Below are positions 32,232 through 41,821 of a stretch of DNA of 64,000 bases, one piece after another (the first letter of the stretch is position 1; every line of letters starts with the position of its first letter). The position numbers and the translations under genes were made by a program. Under the pieces are notes generated by a model. The model did no database searches. It had not been told where the DNA came from and was given only the letters and a program-made list of their open reading frames with translations. This stretch comes from an uncultured Halomicronema sp. Lineage in GTDB: Bacteria > Cyanobacteriota > Cyanobacteriia > Phormidesmidales > Phormidesmidaceae. The stretch is taken from NCBI GenBank assembly GCA_937899725.1, contig CALCCA010000096.1, positions 1 to 64,000 of the forward strand, given 5' to 3'.

Positions 32232-32798
32232 TACCCGTTCCGCAGTAACTCCTCAATAAGCGTACAAGAAACGGAAACCGGCTTTGCGAAATGACACAGC
32301 ATTAAGGGCGGGTTAGGCCCAATGATCGGAGGCGACGCCGTCCACCTCAAATTAGGGGGCGCGATCGTCGTGGCCCTGTTCCCCACCTCAGAGGTTTCAA
32401 GCGCGTCAGTACCAATATCCATCTATTCGGTTACAGATTTAACTGTTAACCACTGAGAATGGCTGGGCATCCTTTAAAAAGCCGCCAAACCGCCTTGTAA
32501 CACTGCTCTGTAAAACCACTGAGGTCTGAACCGATAACAGTCTTCCACTGCTGTTGCCGACACCGCTTACTGCCATCGCCATCATTGCTTATAAGGAACG
32601 AGGATCATATTGAATTTCGCAATTTGGCTTGAGGCAAAGCAGGATGACATGTCCCCTTCTGGGAGGGGCAACGGGCGGGTTGACCATGAGTGCTGGAGAT
32701 CGAACCCACCCCGCCTACGGCCCCCCTTCCGAAATCCGAGCCTAAGGCGATCGCTCATGTTTCAACATGCCAACTGAGTTCAGCCCTTGCTATCTAAC
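32232..32798. other. Gene-free interval with repeat-element fragments
   Basis: I see no gene in this interval. It contains two fragments of the palindromic element described at 51251-51470: an arm like CCCCTTCTGGGAGGGG (32653-32668, continuing to about 32683), and the opposite arm AACCCACCCCGCC (32704-32716 and following). Confidence 0.5.
32653..32731. repeat. Degenerate copy of the palindromic dispersed element
   Basis: This stretch carries the two arms of the same element as 51251-51470 in the reverse order: a right-arm-like CCCCTTCTGGGAGGGG with GGGCGGGTT, then a left-arm-like AACCCACCCCGCC. The centre is unrelated. Confidence 0.5.
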
Positions 32799-32918
32799 AT
32801 GCTGACCAAACAATTAATTTACGTCACGGGCCTGCCCCGCGCTGGCTCCACTTTGTTGTGCCAACTGTTGGGTCCACAACTAGCCCCCAAGTCTCTCCTC
32901 TTCATACGCAGAAGCTAG
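32799..32918 (+). pseudogene. Sulfotransferase 5' stub
   Basis: A 39-codon frame starts with MLTKQLIYVTGLPRAGSTLL, the strand-plus-P-loop (PAPS-binding 5'-PSB motif) with which cytosolic-type sulfotransferases begin, and is intact for about 25 residues. It then runs into unrelated repeat-like DNA (PQLAPKSLLF) and a stop, so nearly all of a roughly 300-residue enzyme is missing. The break falls immediately before a copy of a palindromic C/G-rich repeat, suggesting that repeat-mediated rearrangement removed the rest of the gene. The adjacent adhesin gene is in the same direction. Confidence 0.65.
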
Positions 32919-33095
32919 GTGAGGTTCCTCCCACTGCCCCTAACCTCACCGCCTGCGGCACCTCTCCTTTTGAAGAAGAGGTTTATCCAGACCTCGGATG
33001 AGACGTGAAAACTGCTCAAGCCCCAGCCCGCCTCCGATTGCTCTCCTTGAATTGGTGCAGCCTGTCCGAAGGACTTAGTGGAGGTGAGGTTCTTT
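32918..33095. repeat. Repeat-like palindromic DNA before the giant gene
   Basis: This stretch contains GGTGAGGTTC-type arms (32918-32928 and again near 33083-33093) and an AACCTCACCGCCTGCGGC block (32941-32958). The layout matches the palindromic element family (CACC-CCGCC-...-AAGAGG arms) seen more clearly at 51251-51470, in a diverged form. Confidence 0.4.
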
Positions 33096-33167
33096 ACCCG
33101 ATCCGCGCATCTAGACCCAATACCCACACGAAACCAACCCGCACACCCGACAAACAGGAACATCACC

Positions 33168-36100
33168 ATGGCAAACTACAACGTCACCCAAGCGACCGAC
33201 AACGGCCTCGGCGATACCGTTGGTAGCCTCAGTTGGGCCATCTTGCAGGCCAACACCGATGGCGAAACGCTGAACAGCGGCAATGCGAGTGGCACTGACG
33301 ACACCATCACTCTGCAAACCAATGTGCAGATTGACGGGGTGATGACAACCCTGCTCAACAGCAACATCGAAATCATTGGTAATGGCTACACCATCGACGG
33401 CGACAGTAGCACCGACGCCGACACTGATGGTGACTTTCGCCCCCTATTTGTGAAATCGGGCACGGTGACGCTGAGCAACCTCACCATTGCCAATGGCCTG
33501 GCCCAAGGGGGGGTGAGTGGCCGCGGTGGCGGCGGCGGTGGCGGTGGCCTGGGGGGTGGGCTATTTATCTATGACGGGGATGTCACCCTCACCAATGTGA
33601 CCTTTAGCAACAACCAAGCGATTGGTGGCGTAGGTGCCAGCCGTGGAAATGTTAACGCCGGCGGCGGCGGCATGGGCGGTTTCAGCGGCAGCAGTTCCAA
33701 TCGTGGCGGCGGTGGCCTATTCAGTGACGGCTATGGCGGTAATGGTAACTATGGCGGCTTCGGCGGCGGCGGTCAGGAAGCTTTCACTTCCGCTAGTGGC
33801 GGCTTTGGTGGCGACGGTGGCTTCGGCGGCGGCGGCGGTGGTGGCGTCCGCAGCGTCTGCGTGTTTTGGTGCTGGGTGTTGTTGTTCTTCGTCTTCTTTG
33901 TCTTTGTTTTTTGCGTCTTGGGGGGGTGTGGCCGCGTCGGCGGCTGTGGCGGTGCGGGCATCGCCACAGGCAATGGTGGCTTCGGTGGCGGCGGCGGTGG
34001 CGGCAACGGCAACGGCGGCTTTGGCGGTGGCGACGGCGGCAGCCCTGCCGGAAGCGGCGGCGGGGCTGGCCTTGGCGGTGCCATCTTTGCCCGCAGCGGC
34101 TCTCTCAGCATGACCGGAGTCAGATTTACCGATAACTCCACCAGAGGCAGCAATGGTAGCCGGGGTGCAGAGGCTGGTCAGGGGCTGGGCGGTGCCATCT
34201 TTGCCATTACCCAAGCCGCCCTTGATGCCAATACCAACGATCAGGGCGAGCCGGGTGTCCTCCCTACGGTTACTACCGCAGGCACCGTCCTTTTCTCAGG
34301 CAACACGGCCGCCGAAGCTGCCAGCCCAACCGCCACTCCAAGTACCAATGGCGTCGGCAATAGCCAAGACAACAACGATATCTTTGGTTCCATTACGGCT
34401 GGTGTCTTGGCAACGGACACGACTGCCCCCGCTCTTAACAGCTTTACCCGCCAGACCCCAAGCACTGAGACGACCAATGCTAACAGCCTGACTTTCAGGG
34501 CCACTTTTAGCGAAGCGATCACAGGTGTCGATCAGAACGATTTTGTTGTCACAGGCACCACCGCAACAGTCAACAATGTTTCAGGCAGTGGCACCACTTA
34601 CGACATCACCGTCTCTGGTGGCGACCTGGCCGACCTCAACGGCATCGTTGGCCTTGACCTCGTTACCGCTCCCACAATTATTGACGGTGTGGGCAATCTC
34701 CTCCTGCCCGCTGGGGAACCCGCCACCGATCAAGCTTACATCCTCTCCAACGTCAACACGGCCCCGACTTTGACGGGCAACACCACCCTCACCGCCATCA
34801 ATGAGGACGTGCTCGACACCAGCAACCCTGGCACCACCGTCGCCGCACTGTTAGCAGGACTGACCAGCACCATCGACGCCGACTTTGACCCGCTGGGCAT
34901 CGCCGTCACCACCGTCGATGACACCAACGGCACCTGGCAATATTCCACCGATGGCGGCACCACCTGGACCGACTTTGGCACCGTTAACAACAATAACGTC
35001 GTCACCCTGGGGGCCACCTCGATCTACAACGGCTTCGATACCACCGATCACGGCCCCGACGACCAGGGCTATCTGGCCGCAGCCTCGGTTATTCTCGGTA
35101 CGCCGCCGACACCCGTGATCACCGAGACCGAGCAAACTGTCGGCGTCACGGTGGACACCACCGCCAACAAAGACATCTATGCAGGCTACAGCAACCACAT
35201 CCTCGACCTAGCAGGCAATTTCAGTCCGGTCGATGCACTTCCTGGTGCACCTGATTTTCCCACCTTAGACAGCACAGCGGGCTACACCCTCTCCTTTAAC
35301 GCTCAAGTCGTGTCAGAAGTGGTGGAAACCGGACGGCCTCGCGCCGGGTTTAGCATCCTTGTGGTCAGCCAAGACACGAGCAAAGCGGTGGAACTCGCCT
35401 TCCAAGAGGGTCAGATTTTTGCCCAAACCCTGCAGGATTTTGGCCCTCCCCTGAACAACCAGTTTGTCGCTTCCACCACCGATGTCGTCACCTTCGACAC
35501 GACCAAAGAGGTGCAATACAGCCTAGCGGTGCAGGGCAACAGCTACACCCTATCGGCCAATGGCACCGCCATTTTGACCGGTACCCTGCAAGACTACACG
35601 GCAGGCAACACCAACGGTGCCCCCAACCCTTACACCACCTCTAACTTCATTTTCTTAGGCGATAACACCACCTCCGCTCGCGGCGAGTTCCGCCTTAACC
35701 AGATCGCCCTGGAAACGCCGACCCAAGTGCGCTTTGCCCCCGATGCAGACTACGCCGGGGATGCCACCCTCAACTTCCGCGCGTGGGATACCACCAACAG
35801 TTCTGCCAATGGCGAAACCGGCGTCAATGCGTCTCAAACGGGTGGCACCAAAGCCTTTAGCGCCACTGAGGCCACCGCCACCATCACCGTGAACGCGGTG
35901 AATGATGCGCCGACTCTCACCAATCTGAATGGTGACAACGCCACCCACACCGTCGGGCAAGCGGCAACCTTAATCGATGCAGGCAGCGACAGTGTCGTCA
36001 CCGATATTGACTCCGCTGATTTCGACGGCGGCACCCTGACAGTGGCAATCACCAGCAACCTCGTCGCGGCTGAAGATTTGCTCACTCTCGATACGTCGGG

Positions 36101-39100
36101 CAACATCGCCCTCTCGGGTACCACGGCAGGGTCAACGGTCGCGATCGCCGGTACCGTCGTCGGCACCCTGGCTAATGCGATCGCCGAGGGTAACGATCTC
36201 GTCATCAATTTGAATGATCAGGCCACCCCTACTAATCTGCCCGCGCTACTGCGAGCCATCCAATACCAAAATACTGAGACCACCACGCCGACCACCACGG
36301 CGCGCACCGTGCAGGTGACGCTAGCCGATGGCGATGGCGGCACCTCCACAGCCAGCACCGTTACCGTTAGCCTGCAGACCATGCCAGAAATCAACATTTT
36401 AGGCGGTGGTCAAGCCATCGTTGATGGTGACACCACACCCGACAGCACCGACAACACTGACTTTGGCGCGCAGCCAGTCAGTGCTGGCAGCCAGGTCAAC
36501 ACCTTTACGATCGCCAACGAGGGCTCGGCGGCTCTGACCCTCTCGGGTGCGCCCTTGATTACCCTGAGCGACAACACCCATTTCACTGTGACGGCACAAC
36601 CAGGGAGCAGCATTGCCGCTGGGGGCAGCTCCACCTTTGATATCACCTTTGATCCAGCGGCGGTGGGCTTTCACACCGCCACAGTGACTGTCACCAGCAA
36701 CGACAGTGATGAAAGCACCTATACCTTTGATGTCACCGGCTACGGCACGCCCTTTGTCGTAATTAACGAAATTGATGCCGACAACTCTGGCACTGATGGC
36801 ATCGAATTTATTGAGCTGTACGACGGTGGAGCTGGTAACACAGCCCTGGATGGGCTGGTGCTGGTGCTGTATGACGGGGCCGGAGACCAGTCTTACGACG
36901 CGATCGATCTGGATGGCCAAACCACCGATGCCAATGGCTATTTTGTGGTGGGCAGTGCAGCTGTGGCCAATGTGGATTTGGTTGAGTTCACCACTGACGG
37001 GCTGCAAAACGGGGCGGATGCGGTAGCGCTGCACGTCGGCGATGCGGCTGACTTTCCCAATGGCACGGCGGTGAGTACGGCGACCGTGATTGACGCGATC
37101 GTCTATGACACAGACGATGCCGATGATGCGGGACTGCTGCCCTTGCTGAACGTCGGCCAAGCCCAGGTGAATGAAAATGGCGACGGCCAGGGCACGATGC
37201 AATCGTTGCAGCGGGTCGCCAATGGCAGCGGCGGTCAGCGCAACACCAGCAGCTTTATCACCGCCACGCCGACGCCGGGGGCGGCAAATTTGCCTAGTGT
37301 GCAGTTCACTCAAGATACATTCATCACTGCTGAAGACGGGGGAACGAGCACCATCGTCACGGTGACCCGAGGTAGCACCCAAGGCACAGCTTCTGTGCAA
37401 GTCAACGTGCAGCCGGGCAGCACGGCCACGGCAGGCAGCGATTATGACGGTAGTGGCTTGCCCGTGACGGTGAATTTTGCCAATGGTGAAGGCAGTAAAA
37501 CCGTGGCGATTCCCATCACCGATGATGCGACGGTCGAAGGTGCCGAAACCCTGGTGCTGGGGTTGAGCAATCCGACCAATCTGACGCTGGGCGATCGCGC
37601 CACCGCCACCCTGACGATTACCGACAACGATGGCCCTGGTTTCACGGTGGTGGAATCTGGCGGCACCACCACCGTTGACGAGTCGGGCACGACTGACACC
37701 TTGACCGTGGTGTTGAATAGTCAGCCGCTCACCAATGTGGAACTCACCGTCGCCAGTGACGATACGGGCGAAGCCACCGTCGATACCACCACCCTGACCT
37801 TTACCAACAAAAACTGGAATCAGGCCCAAACGGTGACGATTACCGGCGTTGATGATGCGGGAACCGATGGCACCCAAACCAGCACCATCACCCTCAGCGT
37901 TAATGATGCCACTAGCGACAACGCCTTTGATAGCTTGCCAGATAAAACCGTGACAGTGAGCACCACTGACAACGATGTCGTGGGCATTACCCTCGTCGAG
38001 TCAGATGGCACCACCGCCGTCACCGAAGGCGACCCAACCGATAGCTATACCCTGGTGCTCGATACGCCACCGACGGATACGGTGACGGTAGATCTGTCGC
38101 CCGATAGCCAGACCACGCTAGACAAAACCACCCTGACCTTTACCTCGAAGAACTGGGATACGGCCCAAACGGTGACAGTGGCGGCAGTGGATGACAGTGA
38201 CGTGGAAGGGGCACACACCAGCGCCATCAGCCATACCGTCAGCAGCACCGACAAGGACTACAGTGGCTTGAGTCTGGCCGATGTCACCGTCGCCGTCACC
38301 GATAATGATGTGCAGGCGGTGAATCTGGCGGTGAGTGCCGCCAGCGGCAGCGAAGCCGATGCCACCGCCATTACCGTAACGGTGACGGCGGCGGGTGCGG
38401 TCACGGGTGATCAAACCGTGAATTTGGGGATTGCTGGCAACAACCTCACAGCCGGAGACTACACCCTGAGCACGCCGACGATTACCATTCTCGACGGCCA
38501 GACCACTGGCACTGCCACCTTTACCATCGTCGATGATGACTTAATTGAAGGAGCCGAAACGGCGATCTTAACCCTGAGTAATCCTTCGGCGGGACTGACA
38601 CTGGGGGGCGTGAGCAGCCAAGCGATCGCGATTGAGGACAACGACCGCAGCGCGAATCCGGTCTTTACCTTCGCGCAGTTCGTGCAGTTTCAGGCCGTGG
38701 ATAATGGCCAGCTCGCGCCTAATGAATCTGCCGCGCTCGGGCGAGAAATGGGGGGTCTGCCACTGGCGGAACTCTTTGATGAGATCTACTATCTCGCGCA
38801 AAATCCTGACATCGCTGCCGCCGTCGCGCAGGGAACTTTTGCCACTGGCTACGACCATTTCGTGCAGTTTGGCATCACCGAAGGCCGCAACCCCAGCGCC
38901 TATTTTGACGAAGCCTTTTACCGAGCCCACAATGCCGATGTGGCCGCAGCGATCGCCAACGGTAGCCTCAGCAGTGGCCTGATGCACTATCTGAGCTTTG
39001 GGCATTGGGAAAACCGCGACCCCAGCGCCCTGTTTGATGCCAGCGATTACTTGCTGAACAATCCAGATGTCAGTACTGCTGTAGCCAGCGGTGCCTTTGC

Positions 39101-39416
39101 CAGCGGCTTTGAGCACTTTATCGAGTTTGGCGACTACGAAGGGCGGCTCTCGACCTTACTGTTTGAAGAGGCCTTTTATCAGCAGCAAAACGCCGATGTG
39201 GCGGCAGCCGTGCAGGCGGGCGCGATCGCGAGTGGTTTTGAGCATTTCATCAGCTTTGGCCAACAGGAGGGCCGCGCCCCGTCGAGTTTCTTCAATGAAA
39301 GTGCCTACCTAAGTGGGCACAGCGATGTGGCGGCAGCCGTGCAAGCGGGCGCTTTCTCTAGCGGCTTTGAGCACTATGCGCTGTTTGGTCGAGCCGAGGG
39401 GAGAGTGGCGGTTTGA
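33168..39416 (+). CDS. Giant adhesin-like secreted protein with Calx-beta and C-terminal repeats
   Basis: This is a 2,082-residue extracellular protein without a classical signal peptide, typical of type I secretion. In order I see: an N-terminal beta-helix-like part with Gly-rich loops (1-330); a cadherin/Ig-like region around 420-520; a region with DVVTFDTTKEV-type lectin-like sequence (650-850); further Ig-like repeats; a HYDIN-type (choice-of-anchor D) domain near 1065-1190; a lamin-tail-like domain (VVINEIDADNSGTDGIEFIE) near 1195-1370; and at least three Calx-beta-type repeats (1375-1820). The end has five roughly 48-residue repeats of the form (Y/F)YLxxNxDVAAAVxxGxxxSGxxHFxxFGxxEGR. 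The start at 33168 (MANYNVTQ) is chosen over an upstream ATG. A hydrophobic run from an A-free DNA tract lies near residues 227-252. Confidence 0.9.
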   Translation: MANYNVTQATDNGLGDTVGSLSWAILQANTDGETLNSGNASGTDDTITLQTNVQIDGVMTTLLNSNIEIIGNGYTIDGDSSTDADTDGDFRPLFVKSGTVTLSNLTIANGLAQGGVSGRGGGGGGGGLGGGLFIYDGDVTLTNVTFSNNQAIGGVGASRGNVNAGGGGMGGFSGSSSNRGGGGLFSDGYGGNGNYGGFGGGGQEAFTSASGGFGGDGGFGGGGGGGVRSVCVFWCWVLLFFVFFVFVFCVLGGCGRVGGCGGAGIATGNGGFGGGGGGGNGNGGFGGGDGGSPAGSGGGAGLGGAIFARSGSLSMTGVRFTDNSTRGSNGSRGAEAGQGLGGAIFAITQAALDANTNDQGEPGVLPTVTTAGTVLFSGNTAAEAASPTATPSTNGVGNSQDNNDIFGSITAGVLATDTTAPALNSFTRQTPSTETTNANSLTFRATFSEAITGVDQNDFVVTGTTATVNNVSGSGTTYDITVSGGDLADLNGIVGLDLVTAPTIIDGVGNLLLPAGEPATDQAYILSNVNTAPTLTGNTTLTAINEDVLDTSNPGTTVAALLAGLTSTIDADFDPLGIAVTTVDDTNGTWQYSTDGGTTWTDFGTVNNNNVVTLGATSIYNGFDTTDHGPDDQGYLAAASVILGTPPTPVITETEQTVGVTVDTTANKDIYAGYSNHILDLAGNFSPVDALPGAPDFPTLDSTAGYTLSFNAQVVSEVVETGRPRAGFSILVVSQDTSKAVELAFQEGQIFAQTLQDFGPPLNNQFVASTTDVVTFDTTKEVQYSLAVQGNSYTLSANGTAILTGTLQDYTAGNTNGAPNPYTTSNFIFLGDNTTSARGEFRLNQIALETPTQVRFAPDADYAGDATLNFRAWDTTNSSANGETGVNASQTGGTKAFSATEATATITVNAVNDAPTLTNLNGDNATHTVGQAATLIDAGSDSVVTDIDSADFDGGTLTVAITSNLVAAEDLLTLDTSGNIALSGTTAGSTVAIAGTVVGTLANAIAEGNDLVINLNDQATPTNLPALLRAIQYQNTETTTPTTTARTVQVTLADGDGGTSTASTVTVSLQTMPEINILGGGQAIVDGDTTPDSTDNTDFGAQPVSAGSQVNTFTIANEGSAALTLSGAPLITLSDNTHFTVTAQPGSSIAAGGSSTFDITFDPAAVGFHTATVTVTSNDSDESTYTFDVTGYGTPFVVINEIDADNSGTDGIEFIELYDGGAGNTALDGLVLVLYDGAGDQSYDAIDLDGQTTDANGYFVVGSAAVANVDLVEFTTDGLQNGADAVALHVGDAADFPNGTAVSTATVIDAIVYDTDDADDAGLLPLLNVGQAQVNENGDGQGTMQSLQRVANGSGGQRNTSSFITATPTPGAANLPSVQFTQDTFITAEDGGTSTIVTVTRGSTQGTASVQVNVQPGSTATAGSDYDGSGLPVTVNFANGEGSKTVAIPITDDATVEGAETLVLGLSNPTNLTLGDRATATLTITDNDGPGFTVVESGGTTTVDESGTTDTLTVVLNSQPLTNVELTVASDDTGEATVDTTTLTFTNKNWNQAQTVTITGVDDAGTDGTQTSTITLSVNDATSDNAFDSLPDKTVTVSTTDNDVVGITLVESDGTTAVTEGDPTDSYTLVLDTPPTDTVTVDLSPDSQTTLDKTTLTFTSKNWDTAQTVTVAAVDDSDVEGAHTSAISHTVSSTDKDYSGLSLADVTVAVTDNDVQAVNLAVSAASGSEADATAITVTVTAAGAVTGDQTVNLGIAGNNLTAGDYTLSTPTITILDGQTTGTATFTIVDDDLIEGAETAILTLSNPSAGLTLGGVSSQAIAIEDNDRSANPVFTFAQFVQFQAVDNGQLAPNESAALGREMGGLPLAELFDEIYYLAQNPDIAAAVAQGTFATGYDHFVQFGITEGRNPSAYFDEAFYRAHNADVAAAIANGSLSSGLMHYLSFGHWENRDPSALFDASDYLLNNPDVSTAVASGAFASGFEHFIEFGDYEGRLSTLLFEEAFYQQQNADVAAAVQAGAIASGFEHFISFGQQEGRAPSSFFNESAYLSGHSDVAAAVQAGAFSSGFEHYALFGRAEGRVAV
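33853..33959 (+). other. 107-nt tract with no A inside the giant gene
   Basis: No adenine occurs on the + strand between the A at 33852 and the A at 33960, while the flanks have a normal base mix. The tract is G/T-rich and then G/C-rich, and encodes a cysteine- and phenylalanine-rich hydrophobic run within a glycine-rich region. Because every stop codon contains A, this tract cannot contain a stop in any forward frame, so the open frame is not evidence that it is real coding sequence. Confidence 0.9.
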
Positions 39417-39601
39417 CCGGCATCCGAGGATATAGCAAGCCGCAATTTGATCCGGTCACTCTAGATAGCTGAAATCACCATCTGACGAGCCTTTTAACTC
39501 CGACTTCCGACTTCTGCTATAGAAGGGGATAACGCTTGGGATGCGGAGCAGGAAACTCAGAGTTCGGCGTTGGTGAAAAGGCGGAGTGGGTGGTCGATCT
39601 C

Positions 39602-39632
39602 AACCCACCCCATTAGCTCCTCCCCAAAGGGG
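39602..39632. repeat. Left-arm fragment of the palindromic element
   Basis: AACCCACCCC followed by GCTCCTCCCCAAAGGGG matches the left arm of the element at 51251-51280. The right arm is not clear here. It lies in the 273-bp gap between the giant gene and the PPOX gene. Confidence 0.45.
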
Positions 39633-39689
39633 AAAGAAACGGGGTTTGGCTGAACCCGAACTGGCGTTATCCAAGCTGATTGACTGCTC

Positions 39690-40268
39690 CTAAGGATTGA
39701 CCTCGATCATTTGCCAGGAGTGATCCGGCTGTCGGCAATACTGCCAGCGATTTTGTGGCGTGCCCTTTAGCGCTAGATGATCAACGGTATCGGGGTCAAA
39801 CACCAAAACGGCAAACGTATCCAGGGGTTCCGACTCGCTCAAATCAGTGGGCTCATAGCCAGTTTCCAGTCGCGGCTGACCAGGCAATGGCCAGGCAAAC
39901 TGCTGACGAGCGTTATCCGACAGCCGGTGCCAGAGGTCGCGGCGAATCGGCATCGCCGTCGCCTTTTCACTGTCAGCCGTCAGCGCCTGCAGCTCACCGC
40001 CCAGGCGAAACTGTTCACGGGTCTGGGGAAAATACCAACACAGCGCCGCCCCGCGATGCTGCTCAAGATGGTGCAGCTTGTCGCTGCGGGCATCAGTGAT
40101 AAATAGCAGGCAATTGGTGTCAGCCCAAAAGTCGCGAAACACGACCGTACGATTAGCGGGACGACCATCAGGGCGGACGGTGGCTAGTTGAGGATAGCGG
40201 CTATCGGCACGACTGCGATTACGATGCAGCGCCCGCGCCAGGGGCGATCGCCAAGGAGCAAGCGACAT
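39690..40268 (-). CDS. PPOX-type FMN flavoprotein (alr4036/Npun_F5749 family)
   Basis: This 192-residue pyridoxamine-5'-phosphate-oxidase-fold protein carries PQLATVRPDGRPANRTVVFRD-type sequence (split here as PQLATVRPDG and RPANRTVVFRD), the strand LLFITDARSDKLHHLEQ (FMN phosphate-binding Arg/Lys) and ALCWYFPQTREQFRLGG, and ends with NRWQYCRQ. These are the hallmarks of the alr4036-like group in cyanobacteria. FMN is probably the cofactor; the physiological substrate is unknown. The gene is monocistronic and divergent from the antiporter gene, with a 425-bp gap containing a bulged hairpin. Confidence 0.85.
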   Translation of the reverse strand: MSLAPWRSPLARALHRNRSRADSRYPQLATVRPDGRPANRTVVFRDFWADTNCLLFITDARSDKLHHLEQHRGAALCWYFPQTREQFRLGGELQALTADSEKATAMPIRRDLWHRLSDNARQQFAWPLPGQPRLETGYEPTDLSESEPLDTFAVLVFDPDTVDHLALKGTPQNRWQYCRQPDHSWQMIEVNP

Positions 40269-40693
40269 AAATAGACCGGAGTGATGCTAAAAAGAGCGAG
40301 GGCTGGTGACCGAGATCGCCGACTAGGCGATCGGTCACTGACTAATCCAGCTTTAGTCTACAAACTCCCTGTAAACAATTCAGAAGGTGTGACGTCAACC
40401 TCAATAGCTGCTAGGGAATATGGATATGCTAGAGAATCCGTACCGCATCGATGATTTGACCTAGCATGGTAGTTAAGGGCTATTAGCAACCGCATGACTC
40501 TCAACGTGTTCCTGACTACTCTGAGAAATCGAGCCTCGCAATTTCAGACAACACCCGATTGGGTTGGGGCCTCTGGCCCCCGGTCAGCACGCTTTAAAGT
40601 GCGATGAAAGGTTTTGGACAAAATTCCCCAGCTTTCCAGGCAGATTCCGCGCGCTGCTGGCTTAATTGAGAAACCGCTAATCGTGACTTTGCC
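40269..40693. other. Divergent intergenic interval
   Basis: Promoters of the PPOX gene (minus) and the antiporter gene (plus) must lie in these 425 bp. It contains a hairpin with a two-base bulge (40306-40338) and a short G/C palindrome (GGGGCC, TCT, GGCCCC) near 40565-40580. No further gene is seen. Confidence 0.5.
40306..40338. other. Bulged hairpin
   Basis: GTGACCGAGATCGCC (40306-40320) pairs with GGCGATCGGTCAC (40326-40338) apart from a two-base bulge, with a 5-nt loop. It carries HIP1-like GCGATC half-sites, so part of the symmetry may come from HIP1 words. Confidence 0.45.
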
Positions 40694-41821
40694 ATGAGTT
40701 TACTTGTCTTACTGTCGGTATTAGCGGGCTTTGTGTTGCTGATTGCGGGGGCCGAAGGGTTTGTCAGAGGGGCGGCCAAGCTCGCCGCTGTGATTGGCCT
40801 GTCGCCTTTAGTCATTGGGCTGACCGTGGTGAGCTATGGCACCAGCGCCCCGGAGCTAGCGGTAAGTCTGCAGGCCAGCCTGCACGGGCAAGCCGAAATC
40901 GCCCTCGGCAACGTCATCGGCAGCAACATCTTTAATATTTTGATGACCCTAGGCATCGCCGCCCTGATTGTGCCGCTAACGGTGGCCCAGCAGCTGATTC
41001 GGCTCGATGTGCCGATCATGATTGGGGTCACCGGGCTGATGCTGATGTTTTCGATGGATGGGGAACTGGGCCGGGTCGATGGCATCATCTTGCTGCTGGG
41101 CAGCATTTTCTACACCGGTTTTTTGGTGTATCAAAGTCGCCGCGAATCAGACGCCGAGGTGCAAGCGGAGTATGAAAAAGAGTACGCCGATGCCAGCCCC
41201 AAAACCTGGCAGCAGTTGCTCAAGCACGTTTCAACTCTGCTGATCGGGTTAGTTGTCTTAGTAGCCGGGGCCAACCTGCTCGTATTTGGGGCGACTGCCA
41301 TTGCTCAGTCAATGGGGGTGAGTCAGCTCGTCATTGGTTTAACCATCGTGGCCGTGGGCACGTCGCTGCCTGAGCTGGCGACCTCGATGGTGGCCTGCTA
41401 TCGCGGTGAACGCGATATTGCCGTGGGCAACGTGGTCGGCAGCAATATCTTCAACATTTTGACGATTTTGGGCGTGACGGCGACCTTTACCGGCGTGCCC
41501 GTTTCGAGTGCGGCCATCAGCTTCGACATTCCGGTGATGCTGGCAGTGGCGATCGCCTCGCTGCCGATCTTTTACACCGGCAATCGTATTTCTCGCTGGG
41601 AGGGGATGCTCTTCATCAGCTATTACGTGGCCTACACGGCCTACTTGGGGCTGAACGCGATCGGTCACGATCAGCTCGGACTCTACAGCAACGTCATGCT
41701 GCTGTTCGTCATTCCCCTCACGGTAATCACCCTCGTGACCATTGTCGTTCAGCGGCCAAAAAAACTCACAAAAGCGCCCGAAGTGGCTAAGGCTGAGCCA
41801 AAATTCCCCCGGAACGACTAG
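40694..41821 (+). CDS. Calcium/sodium antiporter (CaCA family)
   Basis: This 375-residue membrane antiporter has two internally homologous halves. Each carries the alpha-repeat signature: GTSAPELAVSLQ then GNVIGSNIFN in the first half, and GTSLPELATSMVA then GNVVGSNIFNIL in the second. About ten hydrophobic helices flank a mid-protein acidic loop (SDAEVQAEYEKEYADAS). YrbG/NCX-type proteins exchange calcium for sodium or protons. The last 35 bp overlap the 3' end of the amylase gene, which is read on the opposite strand. Confidence 0.92.
   Translation: MSLLVLLSVLAGFVLLIAGAEGFVRGAAKLAAVIGLSPLVIGLTVVSYGTSAPELAVSLQASLHGQAEIALGNVIGSNIFNILMTLGIAALIVPLTVAQQLIRLDVPIMIGVTGLMLMFSMDGELGRVDGIILLLGSIFYTGFLVYQSRRESDAEVQAEYEKEYADASPKTWQQLLKHVSTLLIGLVVLVAGANLLVFGATAIAQSMGVSQLVIGLTIVAVGTSLPELATSMVACYRGERDIAVGNVVGSNIFNILTILGVTATFTGVPVSSAAISFDIPVMLAVAIASLPIFYTGNRISRWEGMLFISYYVAYTAYLGLNAIGHDQLGLYSNVMLLFVIPLTVITLVTIVVQRPKKLTKAPEVAKAEPKFPRND

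Noticed and set aside
33717-34214. Ala-rich minus-strand frame in the Gly-rich part of the adhesin
   Set aside because: GGC/GCC repeats read as Ala on the other strand; no independent start context or domain.
36399-37877. 492-codon open frame on the minus strand inside the giant adhesin gene
   Set aside because: It is a shadow of the Thr/Asp/Gly-rich repeat coding on the + strand; its translation (His/Gly/Arg-rich, no domain) has no family features.
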